Source of the DNA: Chlorobiaceae bacterium
Lineage (GTDB): Bacteria; Bacteroidota; Chlorobiia; Chlorobiales; Chlorobiaceae
Assembly: GCA_013335405.1 (NCBI GenBank)
Contig: JAAXVR010000003.1
Coordinates: forward strand, 1 to 64,000
Direction of reading: 5' to 3'
DNA length: 64,000 bases
Part shown: positions 46,271 to 57,731 of the stretch, one piece after another
Numbering within the stretch: the first letter of the stretch is position 1
Layout of the letters: every line of letters begins with the position of its first letter
Position numbers and translations under genes: made by a program
The notes under the pieces: model-generated
What the model saw: the letters and a program-made list of their open reading frames with translations, nothing else
What the model was told of the DNA's origin: nothing
Databases searched by the model: none

Positions 46271-47161
46271 ATGGAAGAACCCAGAGAGTGGCTTGTTCTG
46301 GAGCTGCTGAAGACAACCGCAGATTTTTTTTCAGCCAGATCGGTCGATGAGCCCAGACGAAGTGCCGAACTTCTTCTCGGGCACGTCCTCGGACAGAGCA
46401 GGCTGGAGCTCTACCTGAATCATAATCGGCCAGTATACCGTGATGAGCTCGAACGCTTCAGGGTTCTTTGCCGCCGCCGGCTCGAAGGCTGCCCCGTGCA
46501 GTATCTTGCAGGGGAGCAATTTTTCTACGGCATGCGTTTTGCTGTTGATGAACGGGTATTGATTCCCCGACCCGAAACCGAACTGCTTGTCGAGCATGCC
46601 GTGGAGAGCCTCGGCGATATCGGGCCGGCAGACGCAGAAAGAACGGTGCTCGATATCGGGACAGGAAGCGGATGCATAGCGGTGACCATGGCCAGGCTCA
46701 GCCCTTTCGCGAGATTCACCGCTGTCGACAAATCCGCATCAGCACTTGAGCTGGCAAGATTGAACGCAGAAAGCCATGGCGTTCTTTCGAAGATCTCCTT
46801 CATCGAGGCCGATATGTTTGACAGGGGGTTTCTGTCGAAGCTGCCGGAAACCCGTTATGATATGATTGTTTCCAATCCGCCCTATATACCGGTTGCCGAG
46901 TGGGAAGATCTGCCGCGTGAAGTGATGGCCTATGAGCCTTCGATGGCCCTCACGGTTTCCGAGGGGTTTGAATGTTACCGTGCGATTGCCGGACTGGGCA
47001 GGTCCCTGCTCGGGCCGGGGGGAAGGATCTGCCTCGAAATCCATGCGGACGGCACACTCGGGGTTAGCGCAATCCTTGAAGACTGCGGGTTTGAGGGCAT
47101 TTCGACGATGAAGGATTATTCCGGCCACGACAGGATTGTTTCGGCCCTTCTGAAGCGCTGA
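46271..47161 (+). CDS. prmC: Release factor glutamine methyltransferase PrmC
   Basis: 296 aa, ATG at 46271. Methylates the GGQ glutamine of RF1/RF2. An N-terminal helical domain (SAELLLGHVLGQSRLELYLN) precedes the Rossmann methyltransferase with VLIPRPETELLVEHA, SAM motif VLDIGTGSGCIAVTMA, and the catalytic YDMIVSNPPYIPVAE. The PRPETE and NPPY pair identifies the family. About 200 nt separate it from hrcA. Confidence 0.95.
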   Translation: MEEPREWLVLELLKTTADFFSARSVDEPRRSAELLLGHVLGQSRLELYLNHNRPVYRDELERFRVLCRRRLEGCPVQYLAGEQFFYGMRFAVDERVLIPRPETELLVEHAVESLGDIGPADAERTVLDIGTGSGCIAVTMARLSPFARFTAVDKSASALELARLNAESHGVLSKISFIEADMFDRGFLSKLPETRYDMIVSNPPYIPVAEWEDLPREVMAYEPSMALTVSEGFECYRAIAGLGRSLLGPGGRICLEIHADGTLGVSAILEDCGFEGISTMKDYSGHDRIVSALLKR

Positions 47162-47373
47162 AATTAACAGGCGGCCGAAGTTGTTAGTGATTGGATATAA
47201 AACGCCGACAGCCATGCCTTGTCGCTGTCAGGGGTCCTTGATGCAAATTCGGGAACGGCGTCTCTATGCTATTGTTACAATGTTTTCTTATAATAGGGGT
47301 TTGCAGTGAGCCGAAAAGATTTGTTTCTTTTACATTCAGTTTGTCTGTGCCGCTGCAGGGCATTGCAATTATC

Positions 47374-48453
47374 ATGGTATACCAAAAGATGGCCTCAAGA
47401 GAACTCAGCTTCAGGGAACGCCAGGTCCTTGGCATCATCATTCAGTCGTATGTCGTAACCGCAGCTCCCGTGGGCTCAAGGTCTATAGCGAAAAATTACA
47501 ATCTTGGTCTCTCCGATGCCACGATCCGCAATGTCATGGCCGAACTCGAGGACGAAGGCTACATAAGCCAGCCTCATACGTCAGCCGGGAGGATTCCGAC
47601 CGACAAGGGCTACCGGTATTATGTCGATCTCATCATGACGGTCAGGGGCATCGACGAGCAGGAGAAAAGAACGATAGATGCCAATTTCGGCCAGACCGGT
47701 ATCGAGAGGACGGGAACAACATCCGATGTCCTGCTTTCGGCCGTAAAGGTGCTCGGCTCCATTTCACGACAGCTGAGCGTGGTGCTCTCTCCGACGCTTT
47801 CCAACGCGACCTTCGAGAAGCTCGATATCGTCCTGCTCAGTTCGACCAGGATGATGGTGATCCTCTCCATCCAGTCTCTGTTTGTGAAAACCATCGTCAT
47901 GGAGTTCGATATCGAAGTTTCCAGGCAGAAGGTCGATGATGTCGTCGTTATCCTCAACCAGCGCCTTTCCGGGCTGACGCTTGCAGAAATCCGGCACTCC
48001 ATTGCCGGGCGTCTCCGGGATTGTCCGTGCGACGAGTCGCTGAAAAACCTGATTGTGCGATCGGCAGGTAAATTGTTTGACGAATCGCCGATCGTCGAAA
48101 GGCTCTATATTTCAGGCACGGAGTATATTGTCGAACAGCCTGAGTTCCAGCAGCCTGAAAAGGTTCGCGAACTTATCGGCATGATCGAGGACAAATTCAG
48201 CATTGCCAAACTGGTTGAGATCCCCGACGATGGTCCGAGGCTTCCGGGTAAGGAGGTTACCATCAGTATAGGAAAGGAGAACAGGGAGCGGCATGCGGAG
48301 GATCTCACCATCGTGTCCACTCCGTATTATGTCGGCAACATGGTCGGAAAGATCGGTATATTCGGCCCAAAAAGAATGGATTACGTGCATGCCGTCAGGG
48401 TGCTGAATTATATGGCAGGCAGCCTTGGCGCAACGCTATCGAATGTAAATTAA
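47374..48453 (+). CDS. hrcA: Heat-inducible transcription repressor HrcA
   Basis: 359 aa from ATG at 47374 ([19 protein letters not shown]); a later ATG at 47389 is equally possible, and upstream residues in the open frame look non-native. The N-terminal winged helix carries [56 protein letters not shown], quoted here only as landmarks, and the C-terminal GAF-like domain shows [20 protein letters not shown]. HrcA represses groESL and dnaK operons through CIRCE. No CIRCE palindrome was visible upstream of this gene. First of hrcA-grpE-dnaJ. Confidence 0.94.
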   Translation: MVYQKMASRELSFRERQVLGIIIQSYVVTAAPVGSRSIAKNYNLGLSDATIRNVMAELEDEGYISQPHTSAGRIPTDKGYRYYVDLIMTVRGIDEQEKRTIDANFGQTGIERTGTTSDVLLSAVKVLGSISRQLSVVLSPTLSNATFEKLDIVLLSSTRMMVILSIQSLFVKTIVMEFDIEVSRQKVDDVVVILNQRLSGLTLAEIRHSIAGRLRDCPCDESLKNLIVRSAGKLFDESPIVERLYISGTEYIVEQPEFQQPEKVRELIGMIEDKFSIAKLVEIPDDGPRLPGKEVTISIGKENRERHAEDLTIVSTPYYVGNMVGKIGIFGPKRMDYVHAVRVLNYMAGSLGATLSNVN

Positions 48454-48469
48454 AAAAGTTCACAGGTTT

Positions 48470-49120
48470 ATGATCAGAAAAACTTCCGATAAGAAAGAAC
48501 AAGGCAGGGAGAACGCCGGAGAGAAAGTGAAACTGCATATTCCCGTTACCGGGAAAGACGGGGATACAGTCCGGAATGAAGAGTTTGCTGAAGGCGCTGC
48601 CGCGGGGCAGCAGGAATCGCAGGAGACAGACCGGCTCAGATCGAGAATTGAAGAGCTTGAAGGAGAACTGTTAAAGCAGCAGGAGCAGGCGGGAAAATTT
48701 CGTGATGAGCTGTTGCGCAAGGCGGCGGAATTTGAAAATTTCCGCAAACAGAAGGAACGCGAGGTGGTGATGTCATCCTTGAGGGCGCTCGAAAATACCA
48801 TCAGGGAACTCCTGCCCCTGGTCGACGATCTGAACAGGGTTCTTGCCCATTTGCCGTCTGATCCGGAAAAAACCGGTGACATGAAACCGTTTATCGACGG
48901 AGTGGAACTTATCAGGAAAAACCTTGACAAGTGGCTTCTCGAAAAAGGCGTCAAAGCTATCGAATCGAAAGGGCAGAAGCTCGACGTGAATTACCATGAA
49001 GCGATATCGCAGATAGACCATCCCGATGCAGAACCGGAAACCATCATCGAGGAATACCAGACCGGTTATCTCCTGGGGGAGAAAGTTATCAGGCATGCCA
49101 AGGTAATTGTCGCCAGGTAG
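48470..49120 (+). CDS. grpE: Nucleotide exchange factor GrpE
   Basis: 216 aa, ATG at 48470, 16 nt after hrcA. Releases ADP from DnaK. Acidic, charged N-terminus, a long coiled coil ([17 protein letters not shown]), then the conserved [21 protein letters not shown] and the C-terminal beta wing ([42 protein letters not shown] region). DnaK itself is not in the window. Confidence 0.96.
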   Translation: MIRKTSDKKEQGRENAGEKVKLHIPVTGKDGDTVRNEEFAEGAAAGQQESQETDRLRSRIEELEGELLKQQEQAGKFRDELLRKAAEFENFRKQKEREVVMSSLRALENTIRELLPLVDDLNRVLAHLPSDPEKTGDMKPFIDGVELIRKNLDKWLLEKGVKAIESKGQKLDVNYHEAISQIDHPDAEPETIIEEYQTGYLLGEKVIRHAKVIVAR

Positions 49121-49168
49121 CGTTATGCAGGTAATACAGGAACGATATGAATTCATGCAGATCCAATT

Positions 49169-50371
49169 ATGAAAAGAGACTACTATGAAATTCTTGGTGT
49201 GGCACGTACTGCGACCAAGGACGAGATAAAAAAAGCCTACAGGAAACTTGCCCTGCAGTACCATCCGGACAAGAACCCCGATAACAAGGATGCGGAGGAA
49301 CACTTCAAGGAAGTGAACGAGGCTTACGAAGTTTTGAGCAATGACGACAAACGGCGCCGTTACGACCAGTTCGGCCATGCCGGTGTCGGTTCTTCAGCCG
49401 CTTCGGGGGCCGGCGGAGGAGGTTTCCAGGGTGGCGGTGCTGCCGATTTCAACGACATCTTCAGTGCTTTCAATGATATGTTCGGTGGCGGCAGAGGGCG
49501 TTCGGGCGGTTCGCCGTTCGGGTTCGAGGAGGTATTCGGCGGCGGTGGACAGAGAAGGGGCCGTGCATCCGCAGGCATACCCGGCACCGATCTGAAGATA
49601 AGGCTCAAACTTACTCTCGAGGAGATCGCGAAGGGTGTCGAAAAAACCATAAAGATAAAAAAACAGATTGCCTGCAAGGAGTGCAACGGAACCGGATCGA
49701 AATCAGGGGCCACTGAGACCTGCCAGACCTGCCATGGATCGGGCGAGGTACGCCAGGCATCGAAAACCATGTTCGGCCAGTTCGTCAACATCGCTGCATG
49801 TCCGACCTGCGGTGGAGAAGGGCGGGTGATAAAGGACCGCTGCACTGCCTGTTACGGCGAAGGTATAAAGCAGGGAGAAGTGACGGTGAAAGTTACCGTT
49901 CCCGCGGGAGTACAGGACGGCAATTACCTCACGCTACGCGGTCAGGGTAATGCCGGTCCGAGGGGTGGTGCTCCGGGCGACCTCATCGTGGTGATCGAGG
50001 AAAAGCCGCATGAGCTGTTCATCCGCGAAGGCGACGATGTGATCTACAATCTGGCAGTGAGTTTTCCGGATCTCGTGCTTGGAACGAAGATCGATGTCCC
50101 GACGCTTGACGGCCCCATCAAGCTTACCATTCCGCCCTCGACACAACCCGAGACAAGGCTTCGCATCGCAGGGCACGGTATCGGCCACCTGAGGGGTTCA
50201 TCGCGCGGCGATCAGTACGTACGGGTCAATGTCTTTGTTCCCAGAGAGTTGTCGCACCAGGACAAGGAGATGCTCAGGGAGCTCAAGAAATCCCAGACCA
50301 TCGCTCCTTCAGGTCACCATGACCAGAACTCGAAAAGTTTTTTTGAGAAAGCCCGGGATATTTTCAGCTGA
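49169..50371 (+). CDS. dnaJ: Chaperone DnaJ (type I, Hsp40)
   Basis: 400 aa, ATG at 49169. J domain with [20 protein letters not shown] and HPD in YHPDKNPDN; Gly/Phe-rich region with many Gly-Gly pairs ([15 protein letters not shown]); four zinc motifs [33 protein letters not shown]-terminal substrate domains with [21 protein letters not shown]. It delivers clients to DnaK. A strong hairpin terminator follows. Coupled with grpE (48 nt gap). Confidence 0.97.
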   Translation: MKRDYYEILGVARTATKDEIKKAYRKLALQYHPDKNPDNKDAEEHFKEVNEAYEVLSNDDKRRRYDQFGHAGVGSSAASGAGGGGFQGGGAADFNDIFSAFNDMFGGGRGRSGGSPFGFEEVFGGGGQRRGRASAGIPGTDLKIRLKLTLEEIAKGVEKTIKIKKQIACKECNGTGSKSGATETCQTCHGSGEVRQASKTMFGQFVNIAACPTCGGEGRVIKDRCTACYGEGIKQGEVTVKVTVPAGVQDGNYLTLRGQGNAGPRGGAPGDLIVVIEEKPHELFIREGDDVIYNLAVSFPDLVLGTKIDVPTLDGPIKLTIPPSTQPETRLRIAGHGIGHLRGSSRGDQYVRVNVFVPRELSHQDKEMLRELKKSQTIAPSGHHDQNSKSFFEKARDIFS

Positions 50372-50384
50372 GAGATCCCTGATC

Positions 50385-50429
50385 ACTGCAAAAAGAAAAG
50401 GCCCGGAAAAGGCCTTTTCTTTTTGCAGT
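50385..50429. terminator. Bidirectional terminator between dnaJ and the flavodoxin gene
   Basis: Perfect 19-bp stem: ACTGCAAAAAGAAAAGGCC at 50385-50403, 7-nt loop CGGAAAA, complement at 50411-50429. A GC core flanked by A-tract and T-tract suits termination on both strands of these convergent genes. Confidence 0.85.
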
Positions 50430-50448
50430 TCCTTTCTGTCTCGGAATT

Positions 50449-50889
50449 CTACTGGCAGGCTTTCCAGAAATCGTCCACGAATTTTCCGATAATCCCTTCG
50501 TCGGTCAACTGTTGCGGGGCCAGCACCCTTTCCGTGAGAATGGTTGTCCCTGCCAGATTGATTTTGAGCTGGGGCAGGTAAAGCATGTTCGCCATGGGCT
50601 CCGGGCTGCCGCAGGCGAGAAAGAGCCCGATTTTCTTGCCCTGCAGGGCTTCCCTGAGGTTGCTCTGCACGAGCGCTCCGAGGAGTTGTGAGGAAACGAC
50701 GAGATAATAGATCGGCGCGCCGAGTATCACGACGTCGAAATCCCTGACGAAGCTGTAATCCCCGTTGCTTTTACATTTCGCCTTTTCGACATAGGCCCCT
50801 TTTTCGGCGAGTTTTCTGCCGACCATATCCACGAACTTGTCGGTGGAGCCGCCAGCCGTCCGGCTGTCATAAAGGATAATGGCTTTCAT
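50449..50889 (-). CDS. Flavodoxin-fold protein
   Basis: 146 aa, ATG at 50889. FMN-binding-like start MKAIILYDSRTAGGSTDKFVDMVGRKLAEKGA (phosphate loop S-R-T-A-G-G-S-T), then the second FMN loop in VVILGAPIYYL and GKKIGLFLACGSPEP. Matches flavodoxin-domain oxidoreductases close to the protoporphyrinogen oxidase HemG and WrbA-like group, but too short to choose. Electron carrier or NAD(P)H:quinone type role is inferred. Alone on the minus strand. Confidence 0.8.
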   Translation of the reverse strand: MKAIILYDSRTAGGSTDKFVDMVGRKLAEKGAYVEKAKCKSNGDYSFVRDFDVVILGAPIYYLVVSSQLLGALVQSNLREALQGKKIGLFLACGSPEPMANMLYLPQLKINLAGTTILTERVLAPQQLTDEGIIGKFVDDFWKACQ

Positions 50890-51025
50890 GGATTCAGGTG
50901 AGGATGTATTGGTGAAAACGTGCTGTTCTTTACCATGGAGAATATGATCTCCAGATGCTCGATAAAGGGAAAGTACGCTAAAAAAGGTTAAGAGCGTGGT
51001 GTGGAGCGTATTAATTCACTACGGT

Positions 51026-51059
51026 AAAAAAAAAAGCGTTCCGGGGGGGAACGCTTTTT
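51026..51059 (-). terminator. Rho-independent terminator of gapA
   Basis: AAAAAGCGTTCC pairs with GGAACGCTTTTT over GGGGG. On the minus strand it runs into ten T (51026-51035 on the plus strand are A). About 20 nt past the gapA stop. Confidence 0.85.
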
Positions 51060-51079
51060 GATTGTTATCCACGAAAACC

Positions 51080-52159
<1,080 letters not shown>

Positions 52160-52189
52160 TCACTGTATATCGGATTTCACAATCGGTAT

Positions 52190-53620
52190 TCAGGAATATT
52201 TTTTAAAACGCTCGACAAGCAGGTTTCTCAGGTTCCCGAAACTTCCGTTGCTGAGGAGGACAATGACGTCCCCGGTATCGATGCACTCTTCAAGGAACCT
52301 GAGGATGTCCATGGGATAATCATCTGTTCCCCGGGCGGCCATGAATACGATTTTACCCTGTTTTTCCAGTTCCGTTTTCAGCAGATCAATGTCGAGCAGT
52401 AGATCCGGGCTGTAGCGTTCAGGGCGGTGAACCTTTCCGAAAACCACCACCGATGCGGGTGAGAAGCATTCCGAGAGCTCTTTCTGGAAAATGTTCCGTG
52501 TTGTTGTATTGGACCGGGGCTCGAAACAGGTGACGATTCTGCGTCCTTCGTAAAGCTGGCCGATAGCTTCGAGCGTAACCCTGACCGCTGTTGGATGGTG
52601 AGCGAAATCTTCCACGAGCGTGATGTTTCGGCCGTAGGTACCGATCACTTCCATCCTGCGTTTGGGTCGACGGAAGAGCGCGAGGCCCTTCGATACCGCT
52701 TCGAAAGAGAGGCCGGCCGCCATCGCTGCGGCAACAGCTGCCAGGCTGTTCATGATATTGTAATTGCCGAAAAGGGGAACCTTCACGTTTCCCTCGAAAG
52801 CTTCGTTGTGAAGGATATCGAACGAGGAACCGTCATGATCCGAATTGATATTGACCGCACGCCATTCGCAGCTTTCCGACAAACCGAACCGTTCAACCCT
52901 GCAGAATGCTTTCGATGCCACTTCGATGGCGACAGGATCTTCTCCGTTGATTATCAGTCTGCCGTTACGAGGAATGAGATTCACAAAAAGACGGAAGCTT
53001 TTGCGGATATCCTCGAGCGAGCTGAAAATATCGGCATGGTCGAACTCGATGTTGTTGATGATCGCTATGTCAGGGCGGTAATGCAGGAATTTGCTCCGTT
53101 TGTCGAAAAATGCCGTGTCGTATTCGTCTCCCTCGCTGACGAAGAAGCCGTCGCTTTCCCTTCCCGATGCCCTGCACCCTACCGAGAAATTCTCGGGAAT
53201 CCCGCCCACAAGGAACCCGGGTCTGAGTCCGCCGTTTTCCAGAAGCCATGCCAGAAGGGACGTTGTCGTCGTTTTTCCGTGGGTGCCTGTCACGACGATG
53301 GAGGTGTTGGAGCCGATAAGGGTCCTGCGAACCAGGTCAGGCATGGAAACAAGTTCGAGACGATGCTCAAGCGCGTATTCGAGTTCGGGGTTTCCTCTGC
53401 TGATCGCATTGCCGACAACGATGAAGTCCGGTGAAGCGCTTTGGATGTTATGCTCTGAGAAGCCGTTGAAATACCTGATGTTATGTTCGTCGAGGTAAGT
53501 GCTCATGGGAGGGTAGAGCTGCGTGTCCGAGCCGGTGATCGCATGGCCTGAACGGGAAAGGGCGACCGCGGTCGATGCCATCGCCGTTCCCCCGATGCCG
53601 ATAAAGTAAATGGAGCTCAT
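52190..53620 (-). CDS. mpl: UDP-N-acetylmuramate:L-Ala-gamma-D-Glu-meso-Dap ligase Mpl
   Basis: 476 aa, ATG at 53620. Mur ligase that reattaches recycled tripeptide to UDP-MurNAc. N-terminal Rossmann GIGGTAMASTAVALSRSGHAITGSD, ATP loop VVTGTHGKTTTTSLLAWLL, EGDEYDTAFFDKRSKFLHYRPDIAIINNIEFDHADIF (landmark positions about 155-190), and VEDFAHHPTAV near the C-terminal domain. EGDEYDTAFFDKRSKF is the Mpl-versus-MurC distinguishing wording. With murA and the EnvC-like protein it covers wall turnover. Confidence 0.92.
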   Translation of the reverse strand: MSSIYFIGIGGTAMASTAVALSRSGHAITGSDTQLYPPMSTYLDEHNIRYFNGFSEHNIQSASPDFIVVGNAISRGNPELEYALEHRLELVSMPDLVRRTLIGSNTSIVVTGTHGKTTTTSLLAWLLENGGLRPGFLVGGIPENFSVGCRASGRESDGFFVSEGDEYDTAFFDKRSKFLHYRPDIAIINNIEFDHADIFSSLEDIRKSFRLFVNLIPRNGRLIINGEDPVAIEVASKAFCRVERFGLSESCEWRAVNINSDHDGSSFDILHNEAFEGNVKVPLFGNYNIMNSLAAVAAAMAAGLSFEAVSKGLALFRRPKRRMEVIGTYGRNITLVEDFAHHPTAVRVTLEAIGQLYEGRRIVTCFEPRSNTTTRNIFQKELSECFSPASVVVFGKVHRPERYSPDLLLDIDLLKTELEKQGKIVFMAARGTDDYPMDILRFLEECIDTGDVIVLLSNGSFGNLRNLLVERFKKYS

Positions 53621-53773
53621 CTGAACGGATTGTGTTTCGATTTATGAGTAACCGGATGTCAAGGGTATATACATAAAAACAGGAGAAACTTCATCGATGG
53701 CGGCGGAAGGGTTATTTATCCGGATGAACATCGGGAATGCATGCCTGGCAGGGGATCGGGATGGACGGGTTTG

Positions 53774-53808
53774 CCGGGGAAGCCCGGAATAGGGCTGGGT
53801 TTCCCCGG
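53774..53808. other. GC-rich hairpin after the PagL-like gene
   Basis: CCGGGGAA and TTCCCCGG (8 bp) enclose a smaller GCCC/GGGC stem. There is no T-run on either strand, so a terminator call is weak. Confidence 0.35.
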
Positions 53809-53820
53809 AGACAACCATGT

Positions 53821-54342
53821 TCAGAAAGAAAATGCGACGGTGGCATGTGTCACGTCAATATTTGCAGAGTGATCGTCGTTTTGTCCATTTGAAATATGGT
53901 AGAAGCCGCCGCCGATTTTGATTTCACTTGTGACGGGAAGCATGACGTCAAAACCTGTCCTGAACTGCAGCAGTTGCTTGCTTTCCCAATGGGATCCTAT
54001 TTCTCTCTGGTAGAGGGCCGGTCCGATAAATGGAGTGATTTGAACAGGTCCGATCTTGTAATCCTTGCGGATGCCGAATGCTGTATACACTGCACCGTCA
54101 GTAGAAAATCCAAAGGCATATGACGATTTGAATTTCCAGAAGAGATAGTTATCCGGACGGTAATCAGCTGAAATAAAGGCATCTTTTCCCGGTCCGGTAC
54201 TGCCGCATTTGCTGTTACTTCCATACGTGATCATCAACGCATCCTTATGAATCGGAGAGATTTCATCGGACGGTTTGACGAAAATCAAAACGCCGGCTGT
54301 TAAAGCGACATAGGTTGCATAAGACAGTCCGAGGACAGACAT
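53821..54342 (-). CDS. PagL-like outer-membrane acyloxyacyl hydrolase homologue
   Basis: 173 aa, ATG at 54342. Short hydrophobic N-terminus (TYVALTAGVLIF), then alternating beta-strands typical of a small barrel. The C-terminus reads GGGFYHISNGQNDDHSANIDVTHATVAFSF, ending in Phe like outer-membrane barrels. HxSN is the catalytic His-Ser motif of PagL lipid A 3-O-deacylase. At the position of the PagL catalytic Glu (in IESYSL) this protein has Asp (IDVTHA), as judged by eye. It may modify lipid A; activity is unproven. Confidence 0.62.
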   Translation of the reverse strand: MSVLGLSYATYVALTAGVLIFVKPSDEISPIHKDALMITYGSNSKCGSTGPGKDAFISADYRPDNYLFWKFKSSYAFGFSTDGAVYTAFGIRKDYKIGPVQITPFIGPALYQREIGSHWESKQLLQFRTGFDVMLPVTSEIKIGGGFYHISNGQNDDHSANIDVTHATVAFSF

Positions 54343-54440
54343 AAGGTGATGTGATTAATAGTTGTTATGGATGGAATGAGGTTTCCGATATTGCAATATA
54401 GAGTTAAACCCTGAAAAAACACTGCCCGGTAATTGTAATT

Positions 54441-55751
54441 TCATTGCTCATTGCTCATTGCATCATGGGGGAACGTGACACGTACGTAGATCCCCGCAAG
54501 CATGACAAGGGCGTTGATGGCACCAACGACGATAAACGGTGCTTTGGGGCTCATGGAATCGAACAGTCTTCCTCCGATAGTGGTTATGAGCAGGATGCCG
54601 AATGCGCCGAAAATATTGAACATGCCGATTACCGATCCGCGTTCCGCTTTCGGGGCTTCCTGACCGATCAGCGACTGGGCACCGAGGAAAGAGCTGATCT
54701 GGCCAATACCGAGGAGGATGAAAAATATTATTGATCCTGTTTCAAGCGGATTGCCGATCAGCCCGAGTGACAGATATCCAGCACTGGCAAGGGCCATGCA
54801 GACGACGAGGGCGGTCACCCGGTTCCATCGGTCGATGAAGGGGCCGATGACGGGAGCCCAGAGCAGGGCTGCCGACTGTGAGATAATGAAGATCATCATG
54901 CCTTTTTTTACCGCTTCGGCAGGAGGCATGCCGCAAGCGATGCCGGTCGTGGTGCCCCAGAGGGGCAGAAAGGTGCCGATGATGGACTGGTCACCCCTGG
55001 CAACGAATGCGGCACCATAGGAAAGCAGTATTTTCGGGTTACGGGTATGACTGATCCCGCTCTTGAACAGGGTGCGCAAATCCGGACGATCCTTTTTTTC
55101 TGCAGGAGTGCCGCTTTTAAGGCCTTTCCATAAGACTGCGGCACTGATAATGGCGGCCAGGGAGATGGAGAGGTGCGTATAGATGCCGGCTTCATGTCCG
55201 CTGAATCCTTTTGCAGCAAGCAGGTGCGGTAAACCGCCGAAAAAACGGTTCAATATCACGATACCCAGACCGTTGAGCAAACCGGTAATTGCAATGAATT
55301 TGCCACGAGAACGGTCGGCGGGGTAGTCGGTCAGGACGGTTGCCAGTGCTCCTGTCACCGCCACGATCCCGAGGGCGTAAATCATCCTGTAGATCGTCAG
55401 TTCTCCGAGTGTGCGGGAGAACGGATAGAGGGCATAGGAAAGAGCGACGATTATCAGGCCGGCCGTATAGACTGGTTTTCGGCCTATACGGTCCATCAGT
55501 ACACCGGCGGGTATGAAAAACAGGAGGGTGACAATTTCGGTCCAGAATACGAGGTTTCCGCTGATGGTGCCCTGCTGCGATATCGGAATTTTCAGGTTTT
55601 CGTTGAGAATGTATGCCTGGCCGATTGAAACGAACGTCACAAAGCCGATGGAGACAAATGCGGCGAAAAAGAATGTCCAGCCGTGGTGCGGAAGGACAGA
55701 CGGCGCCAGCGTAACCGGCCCGATTTTATGTGAAATTTGCTGTTCGTTCAT
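54441..55751 (-). CDS. Major facilitator superfamily transporter
   Basis: 436 aa from ATG at 55751, which overlaps the lolD stop as ATGA; the longer open frame upstream is inside lolD. About twelve hydrophobic helices. Typical MFS loop GVLMDRIGRKPVYTAGLII between helices 2 and 3, and PVIGPFIDRWNRVTALVV in the second half. Substrate unknown; related proteins are annotated as drug or sugar exporters. It ends the proB-proA-lolD-MFS operon. Confidence 0.88.
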   Translation of the reverse strand: MNEQQISHKIGPVTLAPSVLPHHGWTFFFAAFVSIGFVTFVSIGQAYILNENLKIPISQQGTISGNLVFWTEIVTLLFFIPAGVLMDRIGRKPVYTAGLIIVALSYALYPFSRTLGELTIYRMIYALGIVAVTGALATVLTDYPADRSRGKFIAITGLLNGLGIVILNRFFGGLPHLLAAKGFSGHEAGIYTHLSISLAAIISAAVLWKGLKSGTPAEKKDRPDLRTLFKSGISHTRNPKILLSYGAAFVARGDQSIIGTFLPLWGTTTGIACGMPPAEAVKKGMMIFIISQSAALLWAPVIGPFIDRWNRVTALVVCMALASAGYLSLGLIGNPLETGSIIFFILLGIGQISSFLGAQSLIGQEAPKAERGSVIGMFNIFGAFGILLITTIGGRLFDSMSPKAPFIVVGAINALVMLAGIYVRVTFPHDAMSNEQ

Positions 55752-56461
55752 TGCATGAGGGTTTGATGGCCGCATTCCTGAAGCACACCGTCCTGCATGT
55801 GCAGGCATCGGCCGGAAAGCGAAGCGTATTCTTCGTTGTGGGTCACGATCACAAAGGAGGTTCTGCGTTCCCTGCAGAGGTTTGCCATCAGTTCGTAAAG
55901 CAGGTGGCTGTTCCTGCTGTCGAGATTCCCGCTCGGTTCATCGGCCAGGACAAGTTTCGGGTTGTTCATGAGGGCCCGGGCGATTGCCACGCGCTGCTGT
56001 TCTCCGCCTGAGAGTTCCGATGGAAGGTGGTCGAGGCGTTCGCCGAGCCCGAACTCCTTGAGGAGTTGCTCCGCACGCTTTTTTGCTGGAGGCAGTTTGC
56101 CTGTCGCGATGAATTCCGGCATGGAGACGTTCTCGAGTGCGGTGAAATCCGAAAGCAGATGGTGGAACTGGAAAACGAATCCTATTTTTCTGTTTCTGAA
56201 GCGTGCAAGCTCTTTTTGGGAGAGGGTGTATTTTTTATCCCTGAAAAGATGTCCTCCCTCGAAAAGGATTTCTCCGCTGTCGGGGCTGTCGAGAGTACCG
56301 AGGAGGTTAAGGAGCGTCGTTTTTCCGCTTCCCGATGCTCCGATGACCGTGATCATTTCCCCTTCTCCAACCGAGAAGTTGATCCCCCGAAGGATCTGCA
56401 GTTTCTGCCTTCCCGGAATGACATAGGATTTGTCAAGATTTCGCGCTTCAAGCATGGTCAT
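55748..56461 (-). CDS. lolD: Lipoprotein-releasing ABC transporter ATPase LolD
   Basis: 237 aa from ATG at 56461, coupled by ATGA to the proA stop (another ATG lies at 56455). Walker [20 protein letters not shown]-loop [25 protein letters not shown] (the LolD-type wording), signature [15 protein letters not shown], Walker [15 protein letters not shown]-loop VTHNEEYA. It powers release of lipoproteins to the outer membrane with LolC/LolE, which are not adjacent. A MacB-like role is less likely from the Q-loop. Confidence 0.88.
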   Translation of the reverse strand: MTMLEARNLDKSYVIPGRQKLQILRGINFSVGEGEMITVIGASGSGKTTLLNLLGTLDSPDSGEILFEGGHLFRDKKYTLSQKELARFRNRKIGFVFQFHHLLSDFTALENVSMPEFIATGKLPPAKKRAEQLLKEFGLGERLDHLPSELSGGEQQRVAIARALMNNPKLVLADEPSGNLDSRNSHLLYELMANLCRERRTSFVIVTHNEEYASLSGRCLHMQDGVLQECGHQTLMQ

Positions 56462-57714
56462 TGAGGCCGTATCTGGCCTTCCCCTTCGATAAGCCATTTG
56501 TAAGTCGTAAGCTCCCTGAGTGCCATCGGTCCCCTCGCATGCAGTTTCTGCGTGGAGATGCCGATTTCGGCGCCAAGCCCGAACTGAGCCCCGTCAGTGA
56601 ACGCGGTTGATGTGTTCGTGTAGACGACAGCCGCATCGACCCTTTTCAGGAACGTTTCTTTCGCTGCAGGATCGGCCGCGATTATAGCTTCGCTGTGCTT
56701 CGAACTGTAACGGTCGATATGTTCCAGTGCCTCCTCAAGCGAAGAGACTGTTTTTATCGACATCTTCAGTGAGAGAAACTCGGTTCCGTAATGTTCGGGT
56801 TCAGCTCTGTGCAGCAGTGTTTCAGGGTAAAAACCTTTCAGGGCGGCATAGGCCTCTTCGTCTGCATAGAGCACGACATTTTTTTCCCCGAGCGGATCGA
56901 GCAGATGGGCGAGGTCGCCGAGCCGGTCGCGATGGATGACGAGCGTGTCAAGGGCATTGCAGACGCTCGGGCGGCGGGTTTTCGCATTGCATATGACCTT
57001 TTTACCAAGATCGAGTTCGCCGCTGCGGTCGAAATAGGTATGTACAATTCCGGCCCCGGTTTCGATAACGGGCACTCTTGCGTTGTCCCTCACGAAATCG
57101 ATGAGTTTCTGGCTTCCGCGAGGAATGATCATGTCGATATGGCCGACGGCGTTCATCATTATCCCGGCGGCTTCACGCTCGGCAGGAAGCAGGTAAAGGG
57201 TATCGGTGCTTATCGAATGATCCCTGAGCACCCTGTGGATCAGGTCAGCTATTGCGATATTCGAATACATGGCGTCGCTGCCGCCTTTGAGGACGGTTGC
57301 GTTGCCTGATTTAAGGCAGAGCGTAAAGACATCGAACGTCACGTTCGGTCTTGCCTCGTAGATGATGCCGATAACACCGATCGGTACGGTCACTTTCCTC
57401 AGTTCAAGGCCGTTGGGAAGCGTACGCTCTTCGATGATATGGCCCAGCGGCGAGGGGAGTGAAGCGACATTGCGGATATCGCCGGAAATTCCGTCGAGGC
57501 GGCTCTCATTCAGGAGCAGTCTGTCGTACATGGGGTTTGAAGGGTCCATCCTTTCGAGGTCCTTCCTGTTCGCTTCCAGCAACGCATCGCGGTGGAGGGG
57601 TATCCTGTCCGCCAGATCAGACAGAAGGTTGTCGATGGTCTCTCCGCTCAGCATCACGATTTGCCTGCTTGCCTGCCTGACGGCTTCCAGCCGGCGTATG
57701 ATGGTTTCCTGCAT
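56458..57714 (-). CDS. proA: Gamma-glutamyl phosphate reductase ProA
   Basis: 418 aa, ATG at 57714, 17 nt after proB; an upstream TTG overlaps the proB stop. Aldehyde-dehydrogenase-fold enzyme reducing gamma-glutamyl phosphate in proline synthesis. Landmarks are [38 protein letters not shown], the catalytic Cys in [16 protein letters not shown], and [25 protein letters not shown] at the C-terminus. It follows proB, the usual pairing, and is coupled to lolD. Confidence 0.96.
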   Translation of the reverse strand: MQETIIRRLEAVRQASRQIVMLSGETIDNLLSDLADRIPLHRDALLEANRKDLERMDPSNPMYDRLLLNESRLDGISGDIRNVASLPSPLGHIIEERTLPNGLELRKVTVPIGVIGIIYEARPNVTFDVFTLCLKSGNATVLKGGSDAMYSNIAIADLIHRVLRDHSISTDTLYLLPAEREAAGIMMNAVGHIDMIIPRGSQKLIDFVRDNARVPVIETGAGIVHTYFDRSGELDLGKKVICNAKTRRPSVCNALDTLVIHRDRLGDLAHLLDPLGEKNVVLYADEEAYAALKGFYPETLLHRAEPEHYGTEFLSLKMSIKTVSSLEEALEHIDRYSSKHSEAIIAADPAAKETFLKRVDAAVVYTNTSTAFTDGAQFGLGAEIGISTQKLHARGPMALRELTTYKWLIEGEGQIRPQ

Positions 57715-57731
57715 GACGGTTCTATGAATTT

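Noticed and set aside
47162-47400. CIRCE operator before hrcA
   Set aside because: No match to the 9-9-9 palindrome.
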